Below, piece after piece: positions 1-7,632 of a DNA stretch of 17,105 nt. Both the position numbers and the translations under genes were made by a program. This DNA comes from an uncultured Selenomonadales bacterium (GTDB lineage: Bacteria > Bacillota > Negativicutes > Selenomonadales > Selenomonadaceae). Location: positions 1 to 17,105 of the forward strand of contig CAMNLS010000010.1 of NCBI GenBank assembly GCA_946543495.1. The letters run 5' to 3'. Positions within the stretch are counted from its first letter, which is position 1. The number at the start of each line of letters is the position of its first letter. The notes beneath the pieces are model-generated. The model made no database searches. It was not told the DNA's origin and saw only the letters and a program-made list of their open reading frames with translations.

Positions 1-1623
1 ATGCCGCTGGTGACGGAAACAATCTTCGCGGACATAATCCCAATCCTAGACCGACAAGGCTTGGCAACCGTCACGCAAGTCATCATGGTCACGAGCTTTA
101 CGACGGCATCGCTTAGCATCGTGCGGACAATAGCGGTTATGAGAATCACGACGCGAATGAACATGGCAACTGAGGCGGCTCTTTGGGGACGACTACTCAC
201 CTTGCCGACGAAATTTTTTAGGCAGTTCACGTCGGGCGAATTGGCAAGCCGCATGGGTGGTATCAACGTCATCAAGGGGCTTGTAAGCGCGGACTTTATA
301 GGCGGGCTATTCGGGTTCGTGTTCAGCTTTTGGAGTATCTTTTTAATGTGCTACTACAGCCTCAAGCTTACGGCGGCGGCGGTAGCAGTCTGGTTTGTCT
401 ATGCAATCATAACCGCATTTATTTATCGGCGCGTCATTGGCTTTCAACGCAATTTAATCGCCGCGAACAACAAAGAGGCTGGCATTGTCCAACAGATATT
501 CAAAGGGCTTGCGAAGTTCCGAGAGCACGGCGCGGAGAATCAAGCCTTCTGGTTGTGGAGTGGTGTCTTCGGCGAAACGTGGAAGTGGAACTTAAAGCTA
601 CGCTGGCAGAGCAACTACAACATGATTATCGGTAGCGTTCAACCGTTTATCTTGACGATGTGTCTTTATTATATCGCGGTCTACGGCATGAACGAGGTCG
701 GCGCGAACGGTCAGACGATTCAAGGCATAACCTACGCGCAGTTCATTGCGTTTCAAGGCGCGTTCTCAAGTTTCAATGCCACGCTTAACGGAATCATTCC
801 GCTTATCGGTCAATACTTCGCGATTCAGCCGCACATTGAAAACCTCCGCCCAATACTTAAAGAAGTTCCGGAGAGTGTCGGCGACAAGGCGGATTCAGGT
901 ATCCTAAGCGGCGCGATTGAACTTAGCAACGTCACCTTCGGCTATACAGAAGGGCGAGACGTTTTGCACGACGTGAGCTTTAAAATCTCCGCGGGCGAGA
1001 ACGTCGCGATTGTCGGGCGCAGTGGTTGCGGCAAGTCGACGCTGGTTAGATTGCTCTTGGGATTCGAGACGCCGCGCAAAGGTTCTATTTACTTCGACGG
1101 ACAAGACTTAGCCGATTTGAACTTGCCGAGTGTACGAACTCAAATGGGCGTCGTGCTCCAAAATGGTCAGCTCATGCAGGGCGACATCTTCACGAACATA
1201 ATCGGCACTAACGCCTTAACGCAAGAGGACGCCTGGCACGCGGCGGAGCAGGCGGGCATTGCTCCCGATATTGCGATGATGCCAATGGGTATGCAGACTG
1301 TTATCAGCGAAGGTTCAACAAACATTAGCGGCGGGCAACGTCAGAGGATTTTAATCGCCCGCGCACTTGTCACTAAGCCGGCAATACTTATCTTTGACGA
1401 GGCAACCTCAGCCCTTGATAATCGCACGCAAGCAATCGTTACGAAGAGTTTGGACAGCCTAAACGCCACGCGTATTATCGTTGCTCACCGACTGTCGACG
1501 ATTAGGAATTGCGATAGGATATTAGTCATGGACGCGGGGCGCATTGTCGAGAGCGGCGGCTTTGATGAACTCGTTGCACGCGGCGGAATCTTTGCTAACT
1601 TGGTTAAGCGGCAATCAGTTTAA
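1..1623 (+). CDS. Export ABC transporter, permease-ATPase fusion (NHLM bacteriocin-exporter-like), 5' truncated by window edge
   Basis: Inner-membrane ABC exporter half with a fused membrane domain and ATPase. The visible part begins in the membrane domain (about residues 1-285), including a family-like stretch around RLLTLPTKFFRQFTSGELAS, followed by the nucleotide-binding domain: Walker A GRSGCGKST (339-347), ABC signature NISGGQRQR (441-449), Walker B ILIFDEATSALD (462-473) and H-loop His496, so the ATPase looks functional. The wording of the membrane domain resembles the ATP-binding exporter of NHLM/NHLP-leader bacteriocin (RiPP) systems, whose members carry several hundred more residues at the N-terminus. 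The ATG at base 1 is therefore probably an internal Met and the gene starts outside the window. It has no C39 peptidase domain in the visible part. A TolC-like gene follows after 12 bases, so the pair likely forms a trans-envelope exporter. A generic lipid or multidrug exporter remains possible. Confidence 0.82.
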   Translation: MPLVTETIFADIIPILDRQGLATVTQVIMVTSFTTASLSIVRTIAVMRITTRMNMATEAALWGRLLTLPTKFFRQFTSGELASRMGGINVIKGLVSADFIGGLFGFVFSFWSIFLMCYYSLKLTAAAVAVWFVYAIITAFIYRRVIGFQRNLIAANNKEAGIVQQIFKGLAKFREHGAENQAFWLWSGVFGETWKWNLKLRWQSNYNMIIGSVQPFILTMCLYYIAVYGMNEVGANGQTIQGITYAQFIAFQGAFSSFNATLNGIIPLIGQYFAIQPHIENLRPILKEVPESVGDKADSGILSGAIELSNVTFGYTEGRDVLHDVSFKISAGENVAIVGRSGCGKSTLVRLLLGFETPRKGSIYFDGQDLADLNLPSVRTQMGVVLQNGQLMQGDIFTNIIGTNALTQEDAWHAAEQAGIAPDIAMMPMGMQTVISEGSTNISGGQRQRILIARALVTKPAILIFDEATSALDNRTQAIVTKSLDSLNATRIIVAHRLSTIRNCDRILVMDAGRIVESGGFDELVARGGIFANLVKRQSV

Positions 1624-1635
1624 GGAGGATTTACC

Positions 1636-3108
1636 ATGAAAAAATTTTTAGCAACAGTTGCGGCGGCGATTCTCCTTTCCACGAACACAACTTACGCCGC
1701 CGAAGGTATGACCTTGACGATTGACGAGGCGATAACTCTTGCACTGAAGAATAATCGACTAATCGAACAGTCAGCGGACGACAGAGAGGCGGCGCGTTGG
1801 AATTTATCAGCTATTCGACGCAGTGCAGGTCCGACGCTAAGTTGGTCGTCATCACTCAATCACATTGGCGGCAGATATTATCGCAATGCTCGCGCCCGAC
1901 ATGACGAATATAATTTTGCCAAAGGTCTTGGCTACGATATAAACATGAGCCTTTATCCCTCCTATGACAACGAGAACTTGAACTCATTAAGCTTATCAAT
2001 GCCCTTGTACACGGGCGGGCGTCTTGAAAATCAGCGGGAGGCGGCTCGCTACAGCTTGAACGCGGCGGACTTGACGTTGGAGAATTCTCGACAGCAAGTT
2101 AAGTATCAAGCGGCGGCGGCTTATTATCAAGTTCTTCAGCGAGCGTCGTTAGTCGACGTGCAAAAGCAAGCTGTTCAACTCTTGCAGGAACACTTGCGCA
2201 CAGTTTCGATTCAATACGAGGTCGGCACCGTCGCTAAAAGTGATGTCCTTGCCACGAATGTTCAGCTTGCCAACAGCCAACAGAGCTTGAACACCGCGCA
2301 GGGCAATTACCTAACCGCCGTTGCTCAACTCAATAACGTTCTCGGTTTGCCCATCGATACGGAGGTTGCCACGAGCGAGAATCTAAACTTCGTCCATTAC
2401 AACTTGACTGAAACTGATTGCTTGGAATATGCGTTAGCTCATCGCCCCGACGGTATTGCCGCAACTTATGCAGTTAAGCAAGCTAAGTCCCAAACTTCTG
2501 CCGCAAAGAGTGGTTATCGTCCGAACGTCAACGCAGTCATTCAAGGGAGCATGTCGGGCGAAGGTTTTGCGCAGGCTAATCATGACCCTGAACGCTGGGC
2601 AGTCGGCTTGCAAATGAGTTGGAATATCTTTGATAACGGCGTCACTTCCGCGCAGGTTAAACAGTATAAAGCCGGCGAACACAAAGCCGAATCCATCGCC
2701 CTTCAACAGATTGAAACGATTCAGCTTGAAGTTCACAGCGCGTATATCGCCCTTAAGACGGCGGAAAAAAATATTGAGACGACTGCCGCCGCCGTCGCCA
2801 AAGCCGAAGAAGAATTTGCCATCGCGCAGATTCGTTACATTGAAGGCGTCGACACGAACTTAACCGTCATGAACGCGCAAGAAAAAGTTGTCGAGACGCG
2901 CAACAATTATTACACTGCTCTTTTCAACTACAACACGAGCCGCGCCCAACTTGAAAAGGCAATGGGCGTTCCCGTAGAGATTGATGCGTTGCTTTACACT
3001 CAAGCAGAGCAAGCAGGCAAATCCTCGCCGAAGTCATTGGAGGCGGCGACTGTTAAAAATAATTACGACGACGCCCCGAAGGAATCAGCGGAGCCATTCG
3101 ACAAATAA
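1636..3108 (+). CDS. TolC family outer-membrane channel protein
   Basis: Outer-membrane efflux or secretion channel that would connect the upstream ABC exporter to the cell exterior. Residues 1-21 or 1-22 form a signal peptide (MKK, hydrophobic core, TTYA-A cleavage region). The mature protein has the two-repeat architecture of the outer membrane efflux family: long helical, Ala/Gln/Asn-rich stretches, a first strand motif LSMPLYTGGRLENQREAA and a second equivalent, MSWNIFDNGVTSAQVKQYKAG, each preceding a coiled-coil segment. Length of 490 residues is normal for the family. The C-terminal tail of about 35 residues is Lys/Glu/Pro-rich and looks unstructured. The start is fixed by an AAGGAGG ribosome binding site overlapping the stop of the ABC gene, 7 bases before ATG. 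The 12-base gap implies one operon. Presence of this protein is the main argument that the host is diderm. The exact substrate is not visible. Confidence 0.9.
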   Translation: MKKFLATVAAAILLSTNTTYAAEGMTLTIDEAITLALKNNRLIEQSADDREAARWNLSAIRRSAGPTLSWSSSLNHIGGRYYRNARARHDEYNFAKGLGYDINMSLYPSYDNENLNSLSLSMPLYTGGRLENQREAARYSLNAADLTLENSRQQVKYQAAAAYYQVLQRASLVDVQKQAVQLLQEHLRTVSIQYEVGTVAKSDVLATNVQLANSQQSLNTAQGNYLTAVAQLNNVLGLPIDTEVATSENLNFVHYNLTETDCLEYALAHRPDGIAATYAVKQAKSQTSAAKSGYRPNVNAVIQGSMSGEGFAQANHDPERWAVGLQMSWNIFDNGVTSAQVKQYKAGEHKAESIALQQIETIQLEVHSAYIALKTAEKNIETTAAAVAKAEEEFAIAQIRYIEGVDTNLTVMNAQEKVVETRNNYYTALFNYNTSRAQLEKAMGVPVEIDALLYTQAEQAGKSSPKSLEAATVKNNYDDAPKESAEPFDK

Positions 3109-3128
3109 AAAACCGTCAAAGCTGACGG
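3107..3128 (-). terminator. Rho-independent terminator after the MATE gene
   Basis: A perfect stem CCGTCA/TGACGG (3113-3118 with 3123-3128) has a run of six T on the minus strand at 3107-3112 and no T-run on the plus strand. It therefore reads as the terminator of the minus-strand birA-MATE operon, overlapping the very end of the convergent TolC gene. Confidence 0.65.
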
Positions 3129-3148
3129 CTATAGCTTGTAAACAAATT

Positions 3149-3173
3149 CCACTTCAGAGTGGGCTTTTTCTTT
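3149..3173 (+). terminator. Rho-independent terminator after the TolC gene
   Basis: A 5-bp stem CCACT/AGTGG (3149-3153 with 3158-3162) with loop TCAG is followed by GCTTTTTCTTT on the plus strand. The stem is short but its placement 40 bases after the TolC stop fits a terminator for the exporter operon. Confidence 0.6.
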
Positions 3174-3176
3174 AAT

Positions 3177-4529
3177 TCATTGGCGCACGGGCTTAAGGCG
3201 TTTCATGTGATAAACATACGCCGCGATTAAAAATACCATCGTGAGGAACCAGCTAATCGGATAGACCGCCATCAACGTCGCGTAGGTTGGAATCTTCGCA
3301 AACGCCGTGAAGACCCAGACAACTCGCACGCCGCACACGCAGATTAAAGTTATAATCGCGGGTGTTAAAGATATGCCGTAGCCGCGCAGAGCACCTGATA
3401 AGCCTTCCATTAAGACATTGACCAATTCGGGCAAGACGATATACCAAAGACGAATCACGCCAAGCCGTATGACTTCCGGGTCGCTGTTGAAGAGGCTCAA
3501 AACCTCCTCCGCGAAGAACAATATAAAGCAACAAAGCGTTTGCATAAAAATTGCGCTCAAGCCCATTGAAACCCACGTAGCCCGCTTGCAACGCGATAAG
3601 TTGCCCGCGCCGTAGTTTTGCCCGACGAAAGTCGTTGCCGCCTGTCCAAAACCGTTGACGACGCAGAAGACGTTAATTTCAATCGTGAACGCCGCCGCAC
3701 TTGCCGCCATTGCATCCGCGCCCAAAGAATTTATCGCCGCTTGAATTAAGAGGTTCGACAACGAAAAGACCATGCCTTGAATCCCCGCCGGCAATCCGAT
3801 TCGCACAATCTCGAAGAGTTCTTCCTTGTCGATGTGCATTGCGTTTAGGTTGATTTTGATGACGCCTTCGGACTTCAGTAAGGCACGGAATAAAATTATC
3901 GCGCTAACGATGTTGGCAATGACAGTCGCCGCCGCCACGCCCGCAATCCCCCAATCGAATTGCAAGACGAACAACAGGTTAAGCACGATATTAACGCCGC
4001 TTGCCGTTGCCAATGCGATTAACGGTGTGCGCGTGTCGCCCTTGCTACGGAAAATCGCCGCCTCGAAGTTGTAAAGACTTATCGCGGGCAAGCCGAGTAA
4101 AAAAATCCGCAAGTAGACTTCCGCCATGTCGACGACGCTTTCCGGCACTTCAAGGAGATAAAATATCGGGGCAACTAACAATTCCGCGATGATTCCGAAA
4201 CAAATTCCCGCGCCTATAGCTAAAAGAAAAGCCGTGTTCACTGCCGAGTGAGCACGGTCAATCTTTTGTGCGCCGATGTTCTGGGCAATAACGACATTCG
4301 CGCCGAGACTCAAGCCCATCATCAAGCTAACAATCAGCCCGACCATTGAAGTATTATTGCCGACCGCCGCCATTGCATTCTTGCCGACGAATTGCCCTAA
4401 AGTAAAAACGTCCGCCGCGTTCAAGAGCTGTTGCATGACGCCCGTCAACGCCAGCGGTAACGCAAATAAAATAATTTTGTCCCACAGCGAACCATGGAGC
4501 ATATCAATATCCCGTGTGTTGAATTTCAT
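3177..4529 (-). CDS. MATE family efflux transporter
   Basis: Multidrug and toxic compound extrusion pump of the inner membrane, exchanging cations (Na+ or H+) for cationic compounds; the substrate cannot be read from the sequence. The protein is 450 residues, the family's usual length, and is almost entirely hydrophobic segments consistent with 12 helices in two homologous halves. The N-terminal half opens with the typical IILFALPLALTGVMQQLLNAADVFTLGQFVG region, and the second half repeats it from about residue 240 (IGLPAGIQGMVFSLSNLLIQAAINSLG, then FVGQNYGAGN). The ATG overlaps the birA stop by 4 bases (ATGA), with a GGAGATG ribosome binding site inside the birA tail, so translation is probably coupled. 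Shared operon with birA looks positional and does not by itself suggest a role in biotin transport. Confidence 0.93.
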   Translation of the reverse strand: MKFNTRDIDMLHGSLWDKIILFALPLALTGVMQQLLNAADVFTLGQFVGKNAMAAVGNNTSMVGLIVSLMMGLSLGANVVIAQNIGAQKIDRAHSAVNTAFLLAIGAGICFGIIAELLVAPIFYLLEVPESVVDMAEVYLRIFLLGLPAISLYNFEAAIFRSKGDTRTPLIALATASGVNIVLNLLFVLQFDWGIAGVAAATVIANIVSAIILFRALLKSEGVIKINLNAMHIDKEELFEIVRIGLPAGIQGMVFSLSNLLIQAAINSLGADAMAASAAAFTIEINVFCVVNGFGQAATTFVGQNYGAGNLSRCKRATWVSMGLSAIFMQTLCCFILFFAEEVLSLFNSDPEVIRLGVIRLWYIVLPELVNVLMEGLSGALRGYGISLTPAIITLICVCGVRVVWVFTAFAKIPTYATLMAVYPISWFLTMVFLIAAYVYHMKRLKPVRQ

Positions 4530-5497
4530 CTTATAGAGACATCTCCCGCGTAAACAGCCTGCTGACCTTGAGCAGTCTCGACGATTAATGCGCCGTCTTG
4601 ATTCAAATCGATTGCCTTGCCCGTGAAACTTTTGCCGCCGTTGCCAGCCGAGATGACACGAATATTTTTGCCAAGCGTAATGTTATAATCCTTCCACAGC
4701 TTGAAGATTTCATCGAAGCCCGATTCGTTGACCATGCTATAAAGTTTATCAAACTCCGTAAGCACTGCACGGAAGAATTGCACACGCGATAAGGGCGCAT
4801 CGTTCATTTCGGACAGCGACGCCGCAATAGGTCTAATCTCTTCGGGGAACTCATCGCGGCTTATGTTCACGTTAATTCCTATTCCTATGACGACGTAATT
4901 AATTCTTCCGAGTTCGCAAGTCATTTCAGTCAAAATCCCGACGAGCTTGCGTCCGTCATACATTATGTCATTCGGCCATTTGATTTCGGCTTTGAGGTTG
5001 AAACGTTTCATCGCCTCGGCAACCGCCACCGCCGCCATTAAAGTACATTTGGAGGCGTCATGCGGTAAAAAGTTCGGACGCAGTATAATTGAAAACCAAA
5101 TACCTTTTCCACGCGGCGAATAGAAATTCCTTTCAAGACGACCTTTGCCGCCTTTCTGTTCCTCTGCCACGACGATAGCACCGTCCGCCGCTCCGTGATA
5201 AGCTAGAGCCTTTGCAAGACTATTCGTCGAATCAACAATGGGCTTGTAATGCATTTCCTTGCCGATAACTTTTGTATCCAGTTCGATTTGAATTTCACTC
5301 GGCAAAAGGAGGTCGGGCGCGTCCTTGAGCTTGTAGCCGCAACGTTCACTGCTTATAATCTGATAGCCACACTCCCTAAGCTTTTGAATATGCTTCCAGA
5401 CAGCAGTGCGAGATACTCCAAGCTTGCCGGCGATGCTCTCGCCCGAAATGAAATTACCGCCCGCATTCTTTAACATCTCAATTATCGTCATTCGCAT
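4526..5497 (-). CDS. birA: Bifunctional biotin-[acetyl-CoA-carboxylase] ligase / biotin repressor BirA
   Basis: Activates biotin with ATP and attaches it to the biotin carboxyl carrier lysine of biotin-dependent carboxylases and decarboxylases in the cytoplasm. The N-terminal ~60 residues form a winged helix (SGESIAGKLGVSRTAVWKHI), making this the class II form that can also repress biotin genes. The ligase domain shows DSTN, the biotin/ATP loop GKGRLER (117-123) followed by FYSPRGKGIWFS, KWPND (173-177) and GIGINVN; the small SH3-like C-terminal domain follows. The loop reads GKGR instead of the commoner GRGR. I chose the ATG at 5497, giving 323 residues, because a GAGGTGA ribosome binding site at 5504-5510 lies 6 bases before it; a TTG at 5503 abuts that site and is too close. 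It is first in an operon with the MATE gene. No biotin operator palindrome was seen in this window. Confidence 0.95.
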   Translation of the reverse strand: MRMTIIEMLKNAGGNFISGESIAGKLGVSRTAVWKHIQKLRECGYQIISSERCGYKLKDAPDLLLPSEIQIELDTKVIGKEMHYKPIVDSTNSLAKALAYHGAADGAIVVAEEQKGGKGRLERNFYSPRGKGIWFSIILRPNFLPHDASKCTLMAAVAVAEAMKRFNLKAEIKWPNDIMYDGRKLVGILTEMTCELGRINYVVIGIGINVNISRDEFPEEIRPIAASLSEMNDAPLSRVQFFRAVLTEFDKLYSMVNESGFDEIFKLWKDYNITLGKNIRVISAGNGGKSFTGKAIDLNQDGALIVETAQGQQAVYAGDVSIR

Positions 5498-5517
5498 ATT
5501 CAATCACCTCGCATAAA

Positions 5518-5546
5518 AGTTTAGCATACATCGCCTAACATTTCAA
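5518..5546 (-). promoter_or_regulatory. Candidate promoter for birA-MATE
   Basis: On the minus strand TTGAAA (5541-5546) and TAAACT (5518-5523) are separated by 17 bases. Transcription would start near 5511, leaving a very short leader carrying the GAGGTGA ribosome binding site. This sits back to back with the promoter of the plus-strand flavin reductase gene. Confidence 0.5.
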
Positions 5547-5562
5547 ATCAGACTTTTACGGC

Positions 5563-5591
5563 TTGCGTTTAAATGCGGCAACTTTTATAAT
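5563..5591 (+). promoter_or_regulatory. Sigma-A-type promoter for the flavin reductase gene
   Basis: TTGCGT (5563-5568), a 17-base spacer and a perfect TATAAT (5586-5591) lie 28 bases before the TTG start at 5619. Confidence 0.75.
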
Positions 5592-5618
5592 GACAAAAAC
5601 TTTTTAGGAGGAATCATC

Positions 5619-6167
5619 TTGAAGAAGGAAATTAATCCGTTCGACTACGCGGGCAACATTCTCAAGGCTCTGCCCAAAGGAATTCTCTTGACGAGTGAGG
5701 CGGAAGACTGCGTTAATGCAATGACAATCGGCTGGGGCACGCTCGGAATTGAGTGGGGCGTCCCGATTTTTACTGCTTATGTGCGCACGGGCAGATTCAC
5801 GCATGAACTTATCGAACGCACAGGCGAATTTACAATCTGCGTTCCCTACGGCGATAAATTTTCCAAGGAGGCGGCTAAGACGATTGGGCTTTGCGGCAGT
5901 AAGTCGGGGCGCGACGTTGATAAACTTGCTAAGGCGGGCGTTCATCTCGTCGAGGCTGATATTATTCGTCCGCCCGCGATTAAAGAACTTCCATTAACTT
6001 TGGAATGCCGCGTTGTGTTCAGTCAGTTGCAGACGATTAAAGACATCAGCAGCAGGTTTAAAAAGTTTTATCCCGAAGGCGTCGACTCAAGCCACGTTGG
6101 TTCAAATGAAGACCCGCACGTCGCTTATTACGGCGAAATCCTCAAAGCTTACATCATTGAAGATTAA
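5619..6167 (+). CDS. Flavin reductase family protein (FMN-binding split-barrel)
   Basis: A 182-residue protein that looks like the flavin reductase / flavoredoxin family: a flavin-binding split barrel that uses NAD(P)H or a redox partner to reduce flavin, or serves as an electron carrier. Supporting features are the N-terminal NILKALPKGILLTSE strand region, the NAMTIGWGTLGIEWGVPIFTAYVR core that would line the FMN site, THELIERTGEFTICVP, and FSKEAAKTIGLCGSKSGRDVDKL, all in the order expected for the family. There is no signal peptide, so it is cytoplasmic. The start is TTG with an AGGAGG site 7 bases upstream; no better ATG exists. It is a single-gene unit with its own promoter and terminator, so context does not reveal the partner. 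Specific substrate unknown. Confidence 0.85.
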   Translation: MKKEINPFDYAGNILKALPKGILLTSEAEDCVNAMTIGWGTLGIEWGVPIFTAYVRTGRFTHELIERTGEFTICVPYGDKFSKEAAKTIGLCGSKSGRDVDKLAKAGVHLVEADIIRPPAIKELPLTLECRVVFSQLQTIKDISSRFKKFYPEGVDSSHVGSNEDPHVAYYGEILKAYIIED

Positions 6168-6187
6168 AACGCTACGGCAACGAAAAC

Positions 6188-6217
6188 CCCGCTGAACATT
6201 TCGGCGGGCGTTCTTTG
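6188..6217 (+). terminator. Rho-independent terminator after the flavin reductase gene
   Basis: A 9-bp stem CCCGCTGAA / TTCGGCGGG (6188-6196 with 6200-6208, one T-G wobble) with a 3-base loop is followed by CGTTCTTTGTTT. It lies 21 bases after the stop. Confidence 0.7.
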
Positions 6218-6266
6218 TTTGATTGTCTGCGCGAACGTTAAAGGGAGCGTTGCAAGCTCTGGTTAG

Positions 6267-6295
6267 TTTACAATCGAGGGCGGCGGCGTTATAAT
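6267..6295 (+). promoter_or_regulatory. Sigma-A-type promoter for fabF
   Basis: TTTACA (6267-6272), a 17-base spacer and perfect TATAAT (6290-6295) precede the AGGAGG site (6305-6310) and the TTG start at 6320. The resulting leader would be under 20 bases. I saw no FapR-like or other operator palindrome that I can support. Confidence 0.75.
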
Positions 6296-6319
6296 TGCAA
6301 CTAAAGGAGGCTGATAAAA

Positions 6320-7564
6320 TTGGTTCAAGAAAATAGGGTCGTAGTCACGGGGCTTGGAGCAGTCACGCCGATTGGCATTGGCAAGGAAAATTTTTGGAAT
6401 GCGCTCAAGGCGGGCACTAATGGTATCGGGCGAATCACTCACTTTGACGCGGCGGGCTACACTTGCCAAATCGCCGGCGAGGTTCAAGACTTCGACCCCG
6501 CGCAGTTCATTGACAAGAAAGAACTTAAACGCATGGATCGTTACACGCAATTTGCCTTAGCGGCGGCGAAGTTGGCGATTGATGACGCAAAGCTTAAAGA
6601 CATTAACAGCGAACGCACAGGCGTTTTCGTCGGCGCGGGTATCGGCGGCATGGACACCTTGCATAATCAATACGAAAAACTTTTCAGCAAGGGCGCGTCG
6701 AGAATCAGTCCGTTCTTTATTCCGATGATGATTGCCAACATGGCGGCGGGCAACATTGCCATTACGTTTAAGCTTCAAGGACCGTGCGAATGTATCGTGA
6801 CGGCTTGCGCGTCGGGCACGAATTCAATCGGCGACGCTTATCGCGTGATTCAACGCGGCGATGCTGATGTCATGCTTGCGGGCGGTGCTGAGGCGGCTAT
6901 TTCCCCTGCGGGCGTGTCGGGCTTTGCGTCGATGAAGGCTCTTTGCACAGACCATAACGACGACCCCGCGCACGCGTCGAGACCGTTTGATAAGAATCGT
7001 AGCGGCTTTGTCATGGGCGAAGGTGCAGGGCTTATCGTCTTGGAGAAGTTGGAGCACGCCAAAGCACGCGGCGCACACATTTACGCGGACCTTGTCGGCT
7101 ACGGCAGGAACGACGACGCCTATCACATTACGACGCCCGCGCCCGGCGGAATCACTCAAGCTAAGTGCATGAGCCTTGCCCTTGACGACGCAGGACTCAA
7201 GCCGGAGGATATTGACTACATTAACGCGCACGGAACGTCAACGCACTTCAACGACCAGGGCGAGACCGAAGCTATTAAAAATGTTTTCGGCGAACACGCT
7301 TACAAGCTGGCAGTTTCTTCGACGAAATCAATGACAGGGCACATGCTCGGCGCGGCAGGTGGCGTTGAAGCAGTCGCGACAGTCTTATCAATAGAAAATG
7401 ATATCGTTCACCCGACGATTAACTACGAGACGCCTGACGAAGGCTTGGATTTGAATTACGTTCCGAACGTGGCGCAAGCTTGCACAGTCAACGCGGCAAT
7501 GTCTAATTCGTTCGGCTTTGGCGGGCACAATGCTTGCCTTATCTTTAAAAAGTTCGTCGATTAA
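6320..7564 (+). CDS. fabF: Beta-ketoacyl-[acyl-carrier-protein] synthase II (FabF)
   Basis: Condensing enzyme of type II fatty acid synthesis: joins malonyl-ACP to a growing acyl-ACP with loss of CO2. The thiolase-fold Cys-His-His triad is complete: Cys163 in the nucleophile motif TACASGTNSIGDA, His304 in NAHGTSTHFND and His341 in KSMTGHMLGAAGG; the C-terminal SNSFGFGGHNACLIF glycine-rich loop is present. The 414-residue length is typical of FabF, and the Cys163 position matches the E. coli enzyme. The start is TTG, 9 bases after AGGAGG. It stands alone, without the acpP, fabD or fabG genes that often flank it, and is transcribed from its own consensus-like promoter toward the convergent rpoC. 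A FabB-type assignment is less likely given the motifs and the Firmicutes context. Confidence 0.95.
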   Translation: MVQENRVVVTGLGAVTPIGIGKENFWNALKAGTNGIGRITHFDAAGYTCQIAGEVQDFDPAQFIDKKELKRMDRYTQFALAAAKLAIDDAKLKDINSERTGVFVGAGIGGMDTLHNQYEKLFSKGASRISPFFIPMMIANMAAGNIAITFKLQGPCECIVTACASGTNSIGDAYRVIQRGDADVMLAGGAEAAISPAGVSGFASMKALCTDHNDDPAHASRPFDKNRSGFVMGEGAGLIVLEKLEHAKARGAHIYADLVGYGRNDDAYHITTPAPGGITQAKCMSLALDDAGLKPEDIDYINAHGTSTHFNDQGETEAIKNVFGEHAYKLAVSSTKSMTGHMLGAAGGVEAVATVLSIENDIVHPTINYETPDEGLDLNYVPNVAQACTVNAAMSNSFGFGGHNACLIFKKFVD

Positions 7565-7577
7565 AATTCCGCAAACC

Positions 7578-7611
7578 AAAAGCCCCGCTCAATTTCGAGT
7601 GGGGCTTTTTT
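7578..7611. terminator. Bidirectional terminator between fabF and rpoC
   Basis: Stem AAAAGCCCCGCTC / GAGTGGGGCTTTT (7578-7590 with 7597-7609, one G-T wobble) with loop AATTTC. It is followed by T residues on the plus strand, and the A-run on its left gives T residues on the minus strand, so it can serve both convergent genes. Confidence 0.9.
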
Positions 7612-7632
7612 ATTTGTTACTTTGGTTATCGT

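Noticed and set aside
5498..5503. TTG start for birA two codons upstream of the ATG chosen
   Set aside because: The GAGGTGA ribosome binding site ends directly against this TTG, leaving no spacing; the ATG at 5497 has proper spacing.
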